From the NCBI RefSeq assembly GCF_014023275.1, contig NZ_CP054698.1:2480001-2544000 (forward strand): DNA of 64,000 nt, in the 5' to 3' direction. This stretch comes from Nostoc edaphicum CCNP1411 (lineage in GTDB: Bacteria > Cyanobacteriota > Cyanobacteriia > Cyanobacteriales > Nostocaceae). Positions 51,910 to 60,963 of this stretch are shown here, one piece after another; within the stretch, counting starts at the first letter, position 1, and each line of letters opens with the position of its first letter. A model generated the notes under the pieces. It was not told the DNA's origin. It saw nothing but the letters and a program-made list of their open reading frames with translations, and made no database searches. The position numbers and the translations under genes are program-made.

Positions 51910-53091
51910 TTAAGAATCTCGGTTACTAAATGGCAACTCTGCATTAATGTCCTCAATCTGCTGCTGTTCGAGTTGATTCACTTCCTTAATATAGGGACGG
52001 ATAATTTGTCCTAAACGATTATTGTAAAATCTGTGCAAACTATGATTGGGCATAGCTGGGAAACCGCGCCGTTTTTTATGGCGTCCACCTGCGCCAGGAT
52101 CAAAAATTTGGATGCCGTTAGCGATCGCCCACTCAATTGGCGCATAATAGCAAGCATCAAAATGTAAGCAATCTATTTCTTGAAAACTCCCCCAATAGCG
52201 TCCATAGAGTTTGTCATCTTTAAACAAACAAAAGGACATTCCTAAAGGATAAGAGTTATCTTGTTCGCTATATGCAGCAATAAACAAGACTCGATGGCGA
52301 TAATCGGTGTATAGCTGCTCAAAAAACCGCTGTGTTAGATACTTGCTACCCCACCAGCCAAACTTATCACAGGTATCAGCATAGAATTGATGCATCAAGG
52401 GAAACAAAGACTGAGGAATTTCATCACCAGTCAACGGTTGTAATCGTAAACCTGCTTTCTCCACAGCTTTGCGTTCCCGCTTTATATTGCGGCGCTGATT
52501 GGCGTTAAACACCTTCAAGTAGTCATCAAAAGTTTTAAAGCCAGCATTTTCCCAGACGTAGCTGTGGTGCAGCCAAGTTGTAAAGCCATGTCGTTCCAGC
52601 ATCGGACGCCATTGGGGATCAACGTAGAGAAAATGACAGCCAGAAATTCGATTTTTGGAGCAGAAAGTGTCAATTTCATGCACCATCATCGCAGTGATTT
52701 CATCCTCATCTTCTCCTGGGGCAATTAGAAACCGATAACCTTCAGCGGGAGTAAACGGTGTCATTCCCAGCAATTTTGGGTAATATTGAACTCCGATGCG
52801 ATCGGCTAACTCTGCCCATTGGTGATCGAAAACAAATTCACCAGAACTATGTCCTTTAAGATAAAGTGGCGCAGCAGCAATCAGCGTTCTATCTCGCCAC
52901 AATGTCAAGTGATTCGGCAACCAACCAGCTTTAGCCGTAGCACTCTGGGAAGTTTCGAGATTGTTTAGCCACTCCCATTCTAAAAACGGCGTTTTGAGTG
53001 GCATTGCCAAAGCATTCCAGGCATTTTGGGGTACTTCAGCGATTTTGTTCGTCCAAACGACAGAATAGCGAGGCTTAAGTTGTTCCACCAT
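51910..53091 (-). CDS. FemAB/GNAT-like acyltransferase (DUF482)
   Basis: A 393-residue protein of the peptidoglycan-recognition/N-acetyltransferase-like family PF04339. Signature segments: WNALAMPLKTPFLEWEWLNN, LIAAAPLYLKGHSSGEFVFD, GCHFLYVDPQWRPMLERHGF, FNANQRRNIKRERKAVEKAG, and YGRYWGSFQEIDCLHFDACY with FDPGAGGRHKKRRGF at the end. The fold is a tandem GNAT as in FemAB; the acyl donor and acceptor are not known. The frame reaches 53169, but those 26 residues (APPASPAPPCSSSPQ) are translated heptamer repeats, so ATG 53091 is used. Confidence 0.88.
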   Translation of the reverse strand: MVEQLKPRYSVVWTNKIAEVPQNAWNALAMPLKTPFLEWEWLNNLETSQSATAKAGWLPNHLTLWRDRTLIAAAPLYLKGHSSGEFVFDHQWAELADRIGVQYYPKLLGMTPFTPAEGYRFLIAPGEDEDEITAMMVHEIDTFCSKNRISGCHFLYVDPQWRPMLERHGFTTWLHHSYVWENAGFKTFDDYLKVFNANQRRNIKRERKAVEKAGLRLQPLTGDEIPQSLFPLMHQFYADTCDKFGWWGSKYLTQRFFEQLYTDYRHRVLFIAAYSEQDNSYPLGMSFCLFKDDKLYGRYWGSFQEIDCLHFDACYYAPIEWAIANGIQIFDPGAGGRHKKRRGFPAMPNHSLHRFYNNRLGQIIRPYIKEVNQLEQQQIEDINAELPFSNRDS

Positions 53092-53096
53092 ATTAG

Positions 53097-53212
53097 GGGA
53101 TTGGGGGGAAGAGGAGCAGGGGGGAGCAGGGGAAGCAGGGGGAGCAAGAGTGGAATAACTAATACCCAATGCCCAATGCCCAATGCCCCATGCCCATGCC
53201 CCATGCCCAATA
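53097..53212. repeat. GGGGAGCAGGG and AATGCCC heptamer arrays
   Basis: Runs of GGAGCAGGG followed by six or so copies of CAATGCCC/CCATGCCC. They lie directly upstream of the acyltransferase start and give its frame a spurious N-terminal extension. Confidence 0.85.
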
Positions 53213-53233
53213 AATAACTTAACTTAGCTTAAT

Positions 53234-53974
53234 CTAATCTGCTGATCGTTGTAGGCGATAGTGCAAAAACACTTCTTGCTCAACGGTATGAACTTCTAGA
53301 AGTTGCAACTTGGGAGCTAAATCGGGTAAAAATCCTTTCCCTTCTACAGGTGTTGGTGCGGTATTACCACCTAAAATCAGCGGACAGACAGTCAGCCATA
53401 ATTCATCAATTAAATCTAATTGCAGTAAGGAAGCGACTAATTCACCTCCACCTAAGACTACCAAGCGTGTTATATGTATATTGGCTAGATGTTTTAAAGC
53501 TGCGGGAATGTCAATTTCTCGTGTTGGTGTTTCAAAAACTAGAATCTGCTCAAATTCTAGAGGGCACTCTTGTGCTCTGGTTCCCAGAGTTGAGTGAAAT
53601 GTCTGTAAGCGTTTTTTCCATGAAACTGCTCCCGCTGTTGTCGTGAGTAGCCAGCGTCTAATTGGTTGCTTAAAAAAGTTAATTTCCGGATTGAGGTTTG
53701 CAGAGTGTGTAGTCACTATATGAACTGGCTGCGGAAGCTTTCCCTCTTGCGCCCGAAGTTCTACTAAAGTTGGATCTGATACAGTAAGTGTTGTTCCATA
53801 GGCCCGGAGAGTACCAGCACCGAATAAAACGGCATCAGCGGCAGCGATTTGTTTTTCTAAGTGTGCTTTATCAACCCTTGAACCAAACCGAGCAGGCGAT
53901 CGCTTAAAATCTGCTATTTTGCCATCTGCACTCATTGCTAAAACAACTGTAGTATGAGGACGATGTTGCAACAT
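53234..53974 (-). CDS. RibD C-terminal-type pyrimidine reductase
   Basis: A 246-residue NADPH-dependent reductase of the RibD_C/dihydrofolate-reductase-like fold, as in 5-amino-6-(5-phosphoribosylamino)uracil reduction for riboflavin. Motifs: TTVVLAMSADGKIAD, ADAVLFGAGTLRAYGTTLTV, HIVTTHSANLNP, RLVVLGGGELVASLLQLDLI and DELWLTVCPLILGGNTAPTP. It lacks the deaminase half. In cyanobacteria a stand-alone RibD_C could complement RibD or serve another pterin-like substrate. Monocistronic by spacing. Confidence 0.88.
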   Translation of the reverse strand: MLQHRPHTTVVLAMSADGKIADFKRSPARFGSRVDKAHLEKQIAAADAVLFGAGTLRAYGTTLTVSDPTLVELRAQEGKLPQPVHIVTTHSANLNPEINFFKQPIRRWLLTTTAGAVSWKKRLQTFHSTLGTRAQECPLEFEQILVFETPTREIDIPAALKHLANIHITRLVVLGGGELVASLLQLDLIDELWLTVCPLILGGNTAPTPVEGKGFLPDLAPKLQLLEVHTVEQEVFLHYRLQRSAD

Positions 53975-54270
53975 TAGATTGATTTGATAGTTTGAATATT
54001 CTCTTTGCTAGTGTGTAGATTCTCAAAAAAAAGTCTATGCTTACAAGGTAATATTTGCCGATTTTACCACTGTATTTCTATGCAACACAAATCGCTTTTC
54101 CATTTGCCATATATGAGTTTTGGTATACTACGTTTCTTTTTAAATTATAGCAATTTGTTATTTTTAAACATTGAAAATAAAATTCTGATAATTTAATAAA
54201 ATGTCTCATCTAGCTCGTCTAATTACATATCTTTGCTGTTGTGGTTTGCGGATGCAAAGTGAGACACTCA

Positions 54271-56400
54271 ATGACTAATTCTCGCCAATCTTCCTTTCGT
54301 AGAATTTTAGTAACGAGAATATTGCTGCTGTTTGTTCCAGTTTTACTTATAGGTGAGATTGTTGCCTTGAATAAGGCACGTTCTAGCATATTGGGAACTG
54401 CACGTCAAAATTTAACAGAAAGCGCCATCAGTAAAGGACAGAGAATTGAAGATGCGATCGCTCTCTTAAAAGCTAATTTGTTGACTGTAAGTAAAACAAC
54501 AGTAATTCCATCGGGTTCACCCATACAAGAGCAAGAAATTCTCACGCAGTTAAAGCAACAACTTCCAGCCAGTATTGAGTGCATTCAATTAACGGATCTG
54601 CTAAACCAAAAAATAATTGCTAATAGCTGTGGGGATCAAGCAATTGGAAAATTGACATTACCTTTACCTAGTGAAGGAATTGATGTCAAAACAATCTTCC
54701 CGTCAAAGACAGGAATGACTGGTAAAAGAAACACACAAAATCAACTGCAAGTAGTGCTATCTGCACCAGTCTCCGATAGCCAAAAAAATTCAATTTATAG
54801 TTTAAGTATTCAGTCTGCATTATACCAACAAACCTTAAATCCACCAGGATCGCTCACAGGTGCTATGGTAGTGATTGCTGAAGATGGGACGGTTTTGGCG
54901 CACCCATTGACAGGCTGGGTGGGAACTAATATTAATCAACATCCAAATTCTTCCCAATTCAAGAGCATAATTAAAAATGCCATTGCAGGACGAAAAGATT
55001 CAATAAATTTATCTTTTACAGATGGTGAAGAATTACTGGCTGGCTATACAGCTATTACAAATCCACTTACTCAACAACAGCAGGAAAAATGGATAGTCTT
55101 AGCTGTTACTAGCGTCGATAATGCGCTTTTTGGTTTAGAGGAAATCAAACTAATTCTCATCGTTTTGACAGTCGGTTTAATTGGTGCAAGTTTATTAGCA
55201 TCCCTATATTTAGCTCCTTACTTGGCACGTCCTGTAGAAGAATTGCGAGACTACGCTCTCAATATTCACTCTCACCACGCCGCACAACCAGTTCCGCAGA
55301 ATTTTCAAATCCGGGAATTCAATCAGCTGGCCCAAGCATTAAACCAAATGGTAGAAAGGCTCAAAGCTGGGGCAGAAGAACTAGAAATAGCTTGGAAAGA
55401 AGCAAAAAGCGCTAACCAGATTAAAAGCCAGTTTTTGGCTACGACTTCTCATGAATTGAGAAACCCATTACATACTATTATTAGCTGCATTCGCGTGGTT
55501 AAAGATGGCTTATGTGATAGCCGCGAAGAAGAAATGGACTTCCTCAAACGTGCCGATGAAACAACAATTCATTTGCTAAGTATTATTAATGATTTACTCG
55601 ACATTTCTAAAATCGAAGCAGGTAAGCTTTCTGTAGTCACCATACCTCTTGACCTCCGACAAATATTGTTAGAGGTGATTAATTTACAATCAGTTAATGT
55701 TCAACAAAAGGGCTTGCAATTGAAATGCGAGTTAGATCCTCAAGCAATACCAATTAAAGCAGACGCAGCAAAACTGAAGCAGGTGCTAATTAATGTTATT
55801 GGCAACGCTACTAAGTTCACCGACACAGGAAGCATCACCATTGCTACAGAAATTCAATCTAGTAATGGTAAATCTCAAGTAGTGGTAATAGTTAAAGATA
55901 CAGGTATAGGCATTGATCCCAATCAACAGCACAAACTATTTCGCCCCTTTGTGATGGTGAATGGCACAACTGCGCGTCAGTTTGAAGGGACTGGACTCGG
56001 ACTCGCAATTTCACGAAACTTAATCGAACTTATGGGAGGCAGCATTACTCTTGAGAGTACCGGACTTCATCAAGGTACGACACTAAAGATTACCTTACCC
56101 TTGATTGATATCTCGCTGTTACCTGTTGACAACAAAGAAGAAAATGTCGGGAATTTGGGATTTTCCTCTGGGAAGAAGGGGGCAAAAGCAAACCAATACT
56201 CTAGCCTACAGCAGTCTGGGGAAAGCCCCTCTGTGGGGAGCAACAAATCTGTAAAAGCAGTTGTAAACAAAGAGAAGTCGATGAAATTCCAGGTGTTACT
56301 TGGGAACGAGACTTACGAGATTAGCTTTTCGCCGCAGCAAACTATCTTGGTAAGTATTCCAAAAACAGAAGTTTATGCAAATGGGGCTTCTGAAAGGTAA
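54271..56400 (+). CDS. Membrane sensor histidine kinase (Cache-HAMP-HisKA)
   Basis: A 709-residue hybrid-free kinase. First membrane helix ILLLFVPVLLIGEIVALNKA, then an extracytoplasmic Cache-like sensor (about 50-300, with GAMVVIAEDGTVLAHPLTGW), second helix LILIVLTVGLIGASLLASLY, HAMP (PYLARPVEELRDYALNIHSH), HisKA FLATTSHELRNPLHTIISCI with the phospho-His, and HATPase with NVIGNATKFTDTGSI, VKDTGIGIDPNQQHK and FEGTGLGLAISRNLIE. A C-terminal tail (MKFQVLLGNETYEISFSPQQ) adds a small unassigned module. ATG 54271 is chosen over GTG 54241. No regulator gene is adjacent. Confidence 0.92.
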   Translation: MTNSRQSSFRRILVTRILLLFVPVLLIGEIVALNKARSSILGTARQNLTESAISKGQRIEDAIALLKANLLTVSKTTVIPSGSPIQEQEILTQLKQQLPASIECIQLTDLLNQKIIANSCGDQAIGKLTLPLPSEGIDVKTIFPSKTGMTGKRNTQNQLQVVLSAPVSDSQKNSIYSLSIQSALYQQTLNPPGSLTGAMVVIAEDGTVLAHPLTGWVGTNINQHPNSSQFKSIIKNAIAGRKDSINLSFTDGEELLAGYTAITNPLTQQQQEKWIVLAVTSVDNALFGLEEIKLILIVLTVGLIGASLLASLYLAPYLARPVEELRDYALNIHSHHAAQPVPQNFQIREFNQLAQALNQMVERLKAGAEELEIAWKEAKSANQIKSQFLATTSHELRNPLHTIISCIRVVKDGLCDSREEEMDFLKRADETTIHLLSIINDLLDISKIEAGKLSVVTIPLDLRQILLEVINLQSVNVQQKGLQLKCELDPQAIPIKADAAKLKQVLINVIGNATKFTDTGSITIATEIQSSNGKSQVVVIVKDTGIGIDPNQQHKLFRPFVMVNGTTARQFEGTGLGLAISRNLIELMGGSITLESTGLHQGTTLKITLPLIDISLLPVDNKEENVGNLGFSSGKKGAKANQYSSLQQSGESPSVGSNKSVKAVVNKEKSMKFQVLLGNETYEISFSPQQTILVSIPKTEVYANGASER

Positions 56401-56460
56401 TTTTTACTAGACTCTAATTCTAAATTCAAAATAATAAATTTGAATCCTCACTCCTAACGG

Positions 56461-57975
56461 CTATGGTTTTGACGCGGATTTAGAAGTGTTACTAAATAGC
56501 CAAGATAGAAGATTTGCAACTGTAGCAGCCCCAAAAGAGAACAGCGCAATAATCGCATCGCGAGGTAAAACGCCATCTAACCAGCTACCCCGGATTCTCG
56601 AAACTGGAAAATCAGGATCTAGACCGATTTGAATCTCTGTTGTCTTCCCAAAAAACCGCGCTTCTATACCTTTTTTTTCCGGGAAAATTCCTAAATGTCG
56701 TATTCCTTCAATATTTAGATGGTCACTCAGGGCAATGCCGAGATTGTTGTAAGCACCAGCCAAGTTGGGGTTGAGTTGAATTGCTTTTTGGAAGGCGGCA
56801 ACTGCTGCATCTAATTTTTTCTGGTCACTCAGGGCATTGCCGAGATTGTTGTAAGCATAAGCAAAGTTAGGGTTAAGTTGCAAGGCTTTTTGGAAGGCGG
56901 CAACTGCTGCATCTAATTTTTTCTGTCCATACAGGGCATTGCCGAGATTGTTGTAAGCATTAGCATCGTTGGGGTTGAGTTTAATTGCTTGTTCGTAGGC
57001 GGCAACTGCTGCATCTAATTTCTTCTGGTCATACAGCGCAATACCGAGACCGTAGTAAGCATTAGCATCGTTGGGGTTGAGTTTAATTGCTTGTTCGTAG
57101 GCGGCAACTGCTGCATCTAATTTCTTCTGGTCATACAGCGCAATACCGAGACCGTAGTAAGCATAAGCAAAGTTGGGGTTGAGTTGAATTGCTTTTTGGA
57201 AGGCGGCAACTGCTGCATCTAATTTCTTCTGCTCTCTCAAGGCAATGCCGAGATTGTTGTAAGCCTCAGCATAGTTAGGGTTGAGTTGAATTGCTTTTTG
57301 GAAGGCGGCAACTGCTGCATCTAATTTCTTTTGCTCTCTCAAGGCAATGCCGAGATTGTTGTAAGCCTCAGCATAGTTAGGGTTGAGTTGAATTGCTTTT
57401 TGGAAGGCGGCAACTGCTGCATCTAATTTCTTTTGCTCTCTCAGGACACTACCTAGATTCATGTAAGCAAAAGCATATTTGGGATCTAGTTGAATCGCTT
57501 TTTGATATGCGGTAATTGCTGCATCTAATTTTTTCTGTCCATACAGCACATTGCCTAGACCATTGTAAGCAGTAGCCAAGTTAGGGTTAAGTTGCAAGGC
57601 TTTCTGAAAAGATGCCAATGCCTCCTCTAGTTTTCCTTGAGCATTTAGCACATTACCCATACCAACGTAAGCTTCGGCATCATTAGGATTGAGTTGTAAT
57701 GCTTTCTGGTGCGCCGCTAATGCTTCCTCTAGTTTTCCCTGTCGCCGCAAAGCATTACCCAAATTGTTATAAGCTTTGCCATTATTGGGTTCAATTTGTA
57801 AAACTTTCCGCCAAATTGTCTCTGCTTGGGAGTTATTACCCACCGATTCGGCAGCGTCGCCTTGTTTAAATAGCTGTTCAATATTGTTTTGAGCAACTAC
57901 AAACTGGGGTGTGGTAGCCAGAAATAGAGTTAAAAATAAAGTAGTAAATATACGGTTGTGCATAATCATGCTCAT
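56461..57975 (-). CDS. Exported TPR-repeat protein with near-identical repeats
   Basis: A 504-residue protein: signal peptide (IFTTLFLTLFLATTPQFVVA), about eleven 34-residue TPR units (AYNNLGxALxxQKKLDAAVA, AFQKAIQLNPN), then a C-terminal region with IEARFFGKTTEIQIGLDPDF and a hydrophobic helix (AIIALFSFGAATVANLLSWL). Units 6/7 and 8/9 are almost identical at DNA level over 102 bases, showing recent duplication by unequal recombination, so copy number probably varies between strains. TPR arrays form protein-binding superhelices; partner unknown. Likely anchored to the membrane by the C-terminal helix. Confidence 0.9.
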   Translation of the reverse strand: MSMIMHNRIFTTLFLTLFLATTPQFVVAQNNIEQLFKQGDAAESVGNNSQAETIWRKVLQIEPNNGKAYNNLGNALRRQGKLEEALAAHQKALQLNPNDAEAYVGMGNVLNAQGKLEEALASFQKALQLNPNLATAYNGLGNVLYGQKKLDAAITAYQKAIQLDPKYAFAYMNLGSVLREQKKLDAAVAAFQKAIQLNPNYAEAYNNLGIALREQKKLDAAVAAFQKAIQLNPNYAEAYNNLGIALREQKKLDAAVAAFQKAIQLNPNFAYAYYGLGIALYDQKKLDAAVAAYEQAIKLNPNDANAYYGLGIALYDQKKLDAAVAAYEQAIKLNPNDANAYNNLGNALYGQKKLDAAVAAFQKALQLNPNFAYAYNNLGNALSDQKKLDAAVAAFQKAIQLNPNLAGAYNNLGIALSDHLNIEGIRHLGIFPEKKGIEARFFGKTTEIQIGLDPDFPVSRIRGSWLDGVLPRDAIIALFSFGAATVANLLSWLFSNTSKSASKP

Positions 57976-58035
57976 ACGTTAGCTGATTTTATCAGGACTT
58001 ACCCGAAAATCGCTAAAAACCGGATGAATTTTTGA

Positions 58036-58258
58036 TAAATCCTCGTGAATGAGTCTTTGAACTTCATTAATGAACCTCAGAGCTTCATTAATGAGTCTTT
58101 GAACTCCGTTAATGAACCTCGGAGCTTCGTGAATGAGTCTTTGAACTCCGTTAATGAACCTCAGAGCTTCGTGAATGAGTCTTTGAACTCCATTAATGAA
58201 CCTCAGAGCTTCGTTAATGAGCCTTTGAACTCCGTTAATAAATCTCGGAGCTTCGTAG
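58036..58258 (+). repeat. Tandem 21/42-base repeat (AATGAGTCTTTGAACTCC type)
   Basis: About ten alternating 21-base units, AATGAGTCTTTGAACTCCGTT and AATGAACCTCAGAGCTTCATT in type, giving an uninterrupted frame NESLNSVNEPQSFV repeated. A shorter array of the same family lies at 38871-38972 in the opposite orientation. The frame has no ribosome site or signal and is probably not a gene. Confidence 0.85.
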
Positions 58259-58270
58259 ACTGTAGTATAA

Positions 58271-58434
58271 GAGGATGTTTGAAAAGTCCTTTTGTCGGTA
58301 TCAAATAGTTTTAGATCCCCCCTAACCCCCCTTAAAAAAGGGGGGAACCAGAATCAAAGTCCCCCTTTTTAAGGGGGATTTAGGGGGATCTCAAAGTGCC
58401 TAAAGTCACAGCGAAACACTTTTCAAACAACCTC
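58271..58434. mobile_element. MITE with 18-base terminal inverted repeats
   Basis: Left end GAGGATGTTTGAAAAGTC and right end CACTTTTCAAACAACCTC are inverted repeats with two mismatches. A second, inner palindrome (GATCCCCCCTAA / TTAGGGGGATC and CCCCCTTTTTAAGGGGG) fills most of the 164 bases. TAA occurs on both outer sides and may be the target duplication. No coding capacity. The inner CCCCCTTAAAAAAGGGGG part is a common cyanobacterial repeat. Confidence 0.7.
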
Positions 58435-58482
58435 TAAAGGTGTAGTAGAGGAAACTTTGGATAAGTTTTATTTAACGGAAAA

Positions 58483-59544
58483 TTACACTTGAGGGGAGTT
58501 GTTCAGAAAAACAGGTTGGCCGCCTTGCTCAAGAGATAGCGTTAGTGCAGCAAGAATTTCTACTAACTGTGTGCCTACCCAGCCAGACGAAACCTCTGAG
58601 GGAGTATTGTTGAGGATAGAGTCAACAAAACAAGAGCAAACTCGCCCCAATGGTTCACCCGGTTCTAATTCCAGCACTACCTGTCTTTGATTTCCCGGAA
58701 TAAAATGATTACCCTGCTGTTCAAACTCGCCATATAGAAGCGTTAGAGGTGACGATCGCAACATTTCATCAAAAATCAAACTACCAAGGCTACCTACAAT
58801 CCCCAGCCGTCGCTGCTTATCAGCATTTAGCCAGCACAAATGAATATAAGCTTGAAAGCCATCTGGATATGTCAGTGTTAACCATACTAGATCGGCTAAA
58901 CCTTGGGATGGAAAGTGGGTTATTTCGCTATTGGCTTGCCCCTGTAGCCATACCGTACCCGTTGCTTGTACTTTCACAGGCATCTGACCTAGCCAAGCGT
59001 TAAAGATCGCAATATCGTGAATAGCTAAGTCCCACAGCGCATCAACATCTTGGCGGACAGGGCCTAAATGGGTGCGCGTCGCGTAGCCATAGCGTAAATC
59101 ACCTAATTTACCCGCCTGTACTACAGTTTGCCCTTGCTCAACTGCTGGGTGAAATAAATAAGTGTGGTCAACCATGAGTATTAAATGATGCTGCTCTGCT
59201 AACTGGCAAAGTTCCCGACATTCGGCGGGATCAAGAGTTAGTGGCTTTTCAGCCAAAACATGGTATCCGTGTTGGAGAGCATCTTTAATTAAATCATAGT
59301 GAGTGGTAGCAGGAGTAGCGATCGCCACTCCTGTCAACCCTGGCACTTTCTTTAAATCTTGCCATTGAGTTGTTAATAATACATTTTCATCTAAGTCAAA
59401 TTGCTGCTTTATCGCTGCTAATCGTTCTGGATGAGGATCTACTACAGCAACTACATTTACTTCGGGATGTGCTAAGAAATTTCGCAGCAGATGCACTCCC
59501 CAACGTCCAACTCCGATGACAGCAATTTTAATTTGGTTTGTCAT
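58483..59544 (-). CDS. Gfo/Idh/MocA family oxidoreductase
   Basis: A 353-residue NAD(P)-dependent sugar or cyclitol dehydrogenase-like protein. N-terminal Rossmann fold IKIAVIGVGRWGVHLLRNFL (GxGxxG), VVAVVDPHPERLAAIKQQFD, then the AEKPLTLDPAE motif (Lys of EKP) and a catalytic-domain DLAIHDIAIFNAWLG with the conserved Asp-x-x-x-His-like DLAIHD. The C-terminal beta sheet domain is present. Relatives act in exopolysaccharide and sugar metabolism; the substrate is not readable. Flanked by repeats, no operon partner. Confidence 0.9.
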   Translation of the reverse strand: MTNQIKIAVIGVGRWGVHLLRNFLAHPEVNVVAVVDPHPERLAAIKQQFDLDENVLLTTQWQDLKKVPGLTGVAIATPATTHYDLIKDALQHGYHVLAEKPLTLDPAECRELCQLAEQHHLILMVDHTYLFHPAVEQGQTVVQAGKLGDLRYGYATRTHLGPVRQDVDALWDLAIHDIAIFNAWLGQMPVKVQATGTVWLQGQANSEITHFPSQGLADLVWLTLTYPDGFQAYIHLCWLNADKQRRLGIVGSLGSLIFDEMLRSSPLTLLYGEFEQQGNHFIPGNQRQVVLELEPGEPLGRVCSCFVDSILNNTPSEVSSGWVGTQLVEILAALTLSLEQGGQPVFLNNSPQV

Positions 59545-59636
59545 TAGTTATTTGTCACTTGTCATTGGTCATTAGTCATTAGTCAAATAACAAATGACTA
59601 GCAACTGATTATCAGTTTATTTGTAATCTTTTGAGT

Positions 59637-60356
59637 TCAGGGGTTTTCCGGATTAGAGATTGCTAAAAAAGCTACCTTGGCTGCGGCTTGTTCAGCGGTT
59701 TTGATTGAGCGTCCCTTACCAAATCCTAGCTTGGTTCCGTGCAGCCACACTTCAGCCACGAAACGTTCATGATTACGGTGCGGTTGACTAACTTCCACAA
59801 CCCGATACTCTGGTAAAACTTTAAATTGTGCCTGAGTCCATTCTTGGAGAGCAGCTTTGTAATTAAGTCTGGCAGGATCAAGGCGAATTTCTGTTGCTAA
59901 TTGTAGGAAGTGGGGATCTAGCCAAGAGCGGATCAGTTCTAGATTTTGAGTACTTAAATAAAGTGCACCCAGAACTGCTTCAAAAGCGTCTGCTAGTCGT
60001 GACTCTAGACCAACTTTATCAGCGGTAGCACTGCCAGCAACGAGTAAGTATAACTCTAAACCATAAGTTCTGGCCAATTGGGCGAGGATGCGATCGCTCA
60101 CCAATACCGAACGAATTGCCGCAAAATCCCCTACGGGACAATCAGGATAATTTTCCCATAACACAACAGCCGAAACCAGGCGCACCACTGCATCGCCAAC
60201 AAACTCCAGCTGTTCATAATTTGCCGAATCAGAAACAGTGGGATGAGTGAGCGCTAAATCTAGCAGTTCCCACTTTATAGGTGCTTCTAGCGACAAACCT
60301 AATTTTTGGACTAAACTTTCAAGTTGCCGTTGACGGCGTGGATAGGCAAGGGACAT
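59637..60356 (-). CDS. rnc: Ribonuclease III
   Basis: Double-strand-specific RNase of 239 residues. Nuclease domain with ALTHPTVSDSANYEQLEFVG and DAVVRLVSAVVLWENYPDC (signature NYExLEFxGDAV), second metal-site helix with KVGLESRLADAFEAVLGALY. The C-terminal dsRNA-binding domain has YKAALQEWTQAQF and GFGKGRSIKTAEQAAAKVAF. All four active-site acids appear present. The canonical HxSY is HPTVSDSANY. It processes rRNA precursors and structured mRNAs. It lies just downstream of the RNase P RNA gene on the same strand, though a repeat block separates them. Confidence 0.95.
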   Translation of the reverse strand: MSLAYPRRQRQLESLVQKLGLSLEAPIKWELLDLALTHPTVSDSANYEQLEFVGDAVVRLVSAVVLWENYPDCPVGDFAAIRSVLVSDRILAQLARTYGLELYLLVAGSATADKVGLESRLADAFEAVLGALYLSTQNLELIRSWLDPHFLQLATEIRLDPARLNYKAALQEWTQAQFKVLPEYRVVEVSQPHRNHERFVAEVWLHGTKLGFGKGRSIKTAEQAAAKVAFLAISNPENP

Positions 60357-60360
60357 TACA

Positions 60361-60410
60361 TAACAAGGGGAAGGGGGCAGGGGGGCAGGGGGGCAGGGGA
60401 GGCAGGGGAA
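60361..60410. repeat. GGGGGCAGG heptamer array
   Basis: Six or so copies of GGGGGCA/GGGGCAG between rnc and rnpB. Same repeat style as at 53097 and 37380. Confidence 0.8.
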
Positions 60411-60481
60411 AAATACAAACTTCTAACTCTTGTACAGACGCGATTCATCGCGTCTCTTCTAACTCAGCACTAAAAAAAGGG

Positions 60482-60918
60482 GGAGAGAGCAGTACATAAG
60501 CCGGGTTCTGTTCTCTTGCGAGGGCAGTTATCTATCTGGGACGCCTGTTACCAGACGCCTCTAGCGGCTCTCATTGAGCGGAACTGGTAAAAGACCAACC
60601 GTAGTTCCTATCGCCTTGCTCCCAACCGGGGTTTACCGAGCCAGCACCTCTCGATACTGCTGGTGCGCTCTTACCGCACCTTTGCACCCTTACCAAAGAT
60701 TGGGGAGTGGGGAGTGGTGAGTGGGGAGTGGGGTTTTGCTTTCCCTATTCCCTATTCCCTATTCCCTATTCCCTATTCTTGGCGGTATCTTTCTGTGGCA
60801 CTATCCTCACGATCGCTCGCACTGGACGTTATCCAGCAAGTTTGGTCTTTCGGGAGTCCGGACTTTCCTCAAACCAGTGACTATGACTGATCTGCAACCG
60901 CCTGCGTCTACTCTCTCC
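60482..60918 (-). ncRNA. rnpB: RNase P RNA (rnpB) with heptamer repeats inside
   Basis: Catalytic RNA that matures tRNA 5' ends. Read on the minus strand it opens AGGAGAGAGTAGACGCAGGC, contains the universal P4-side sequence GAGGAAAGTCCGGACTCCC and the 3' motif AGAACCCGGCTTATG near 60500, with complementary 5' and 3' ends (GAGAGAGT / GCTCTCTC). About 437 nt. The middle (60702-60777) is an expansion of heptamers, GGGGAGT-type and five copies of CCCTATT, which lies in the variable P12-like arm. Such STRR insertions in rnpB are known for heterocystous cyanobacteria. Ends are placed by eye to within a few bases. Confidence 0.93.
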
Positions 60919-60963
60919 TTAGATCCAGTGTAATCTTGGATGGCATAGTCTGTCTGGTTGATA

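Noticed and set aside
58045..58308. Open frame of 87 codons reading NESLNSVNEPQSF repeats
   Set aside because: It is wholly made of the 21-base tandem repeat plus the start of the MITE, with no ribosome site or homology to a protein family.
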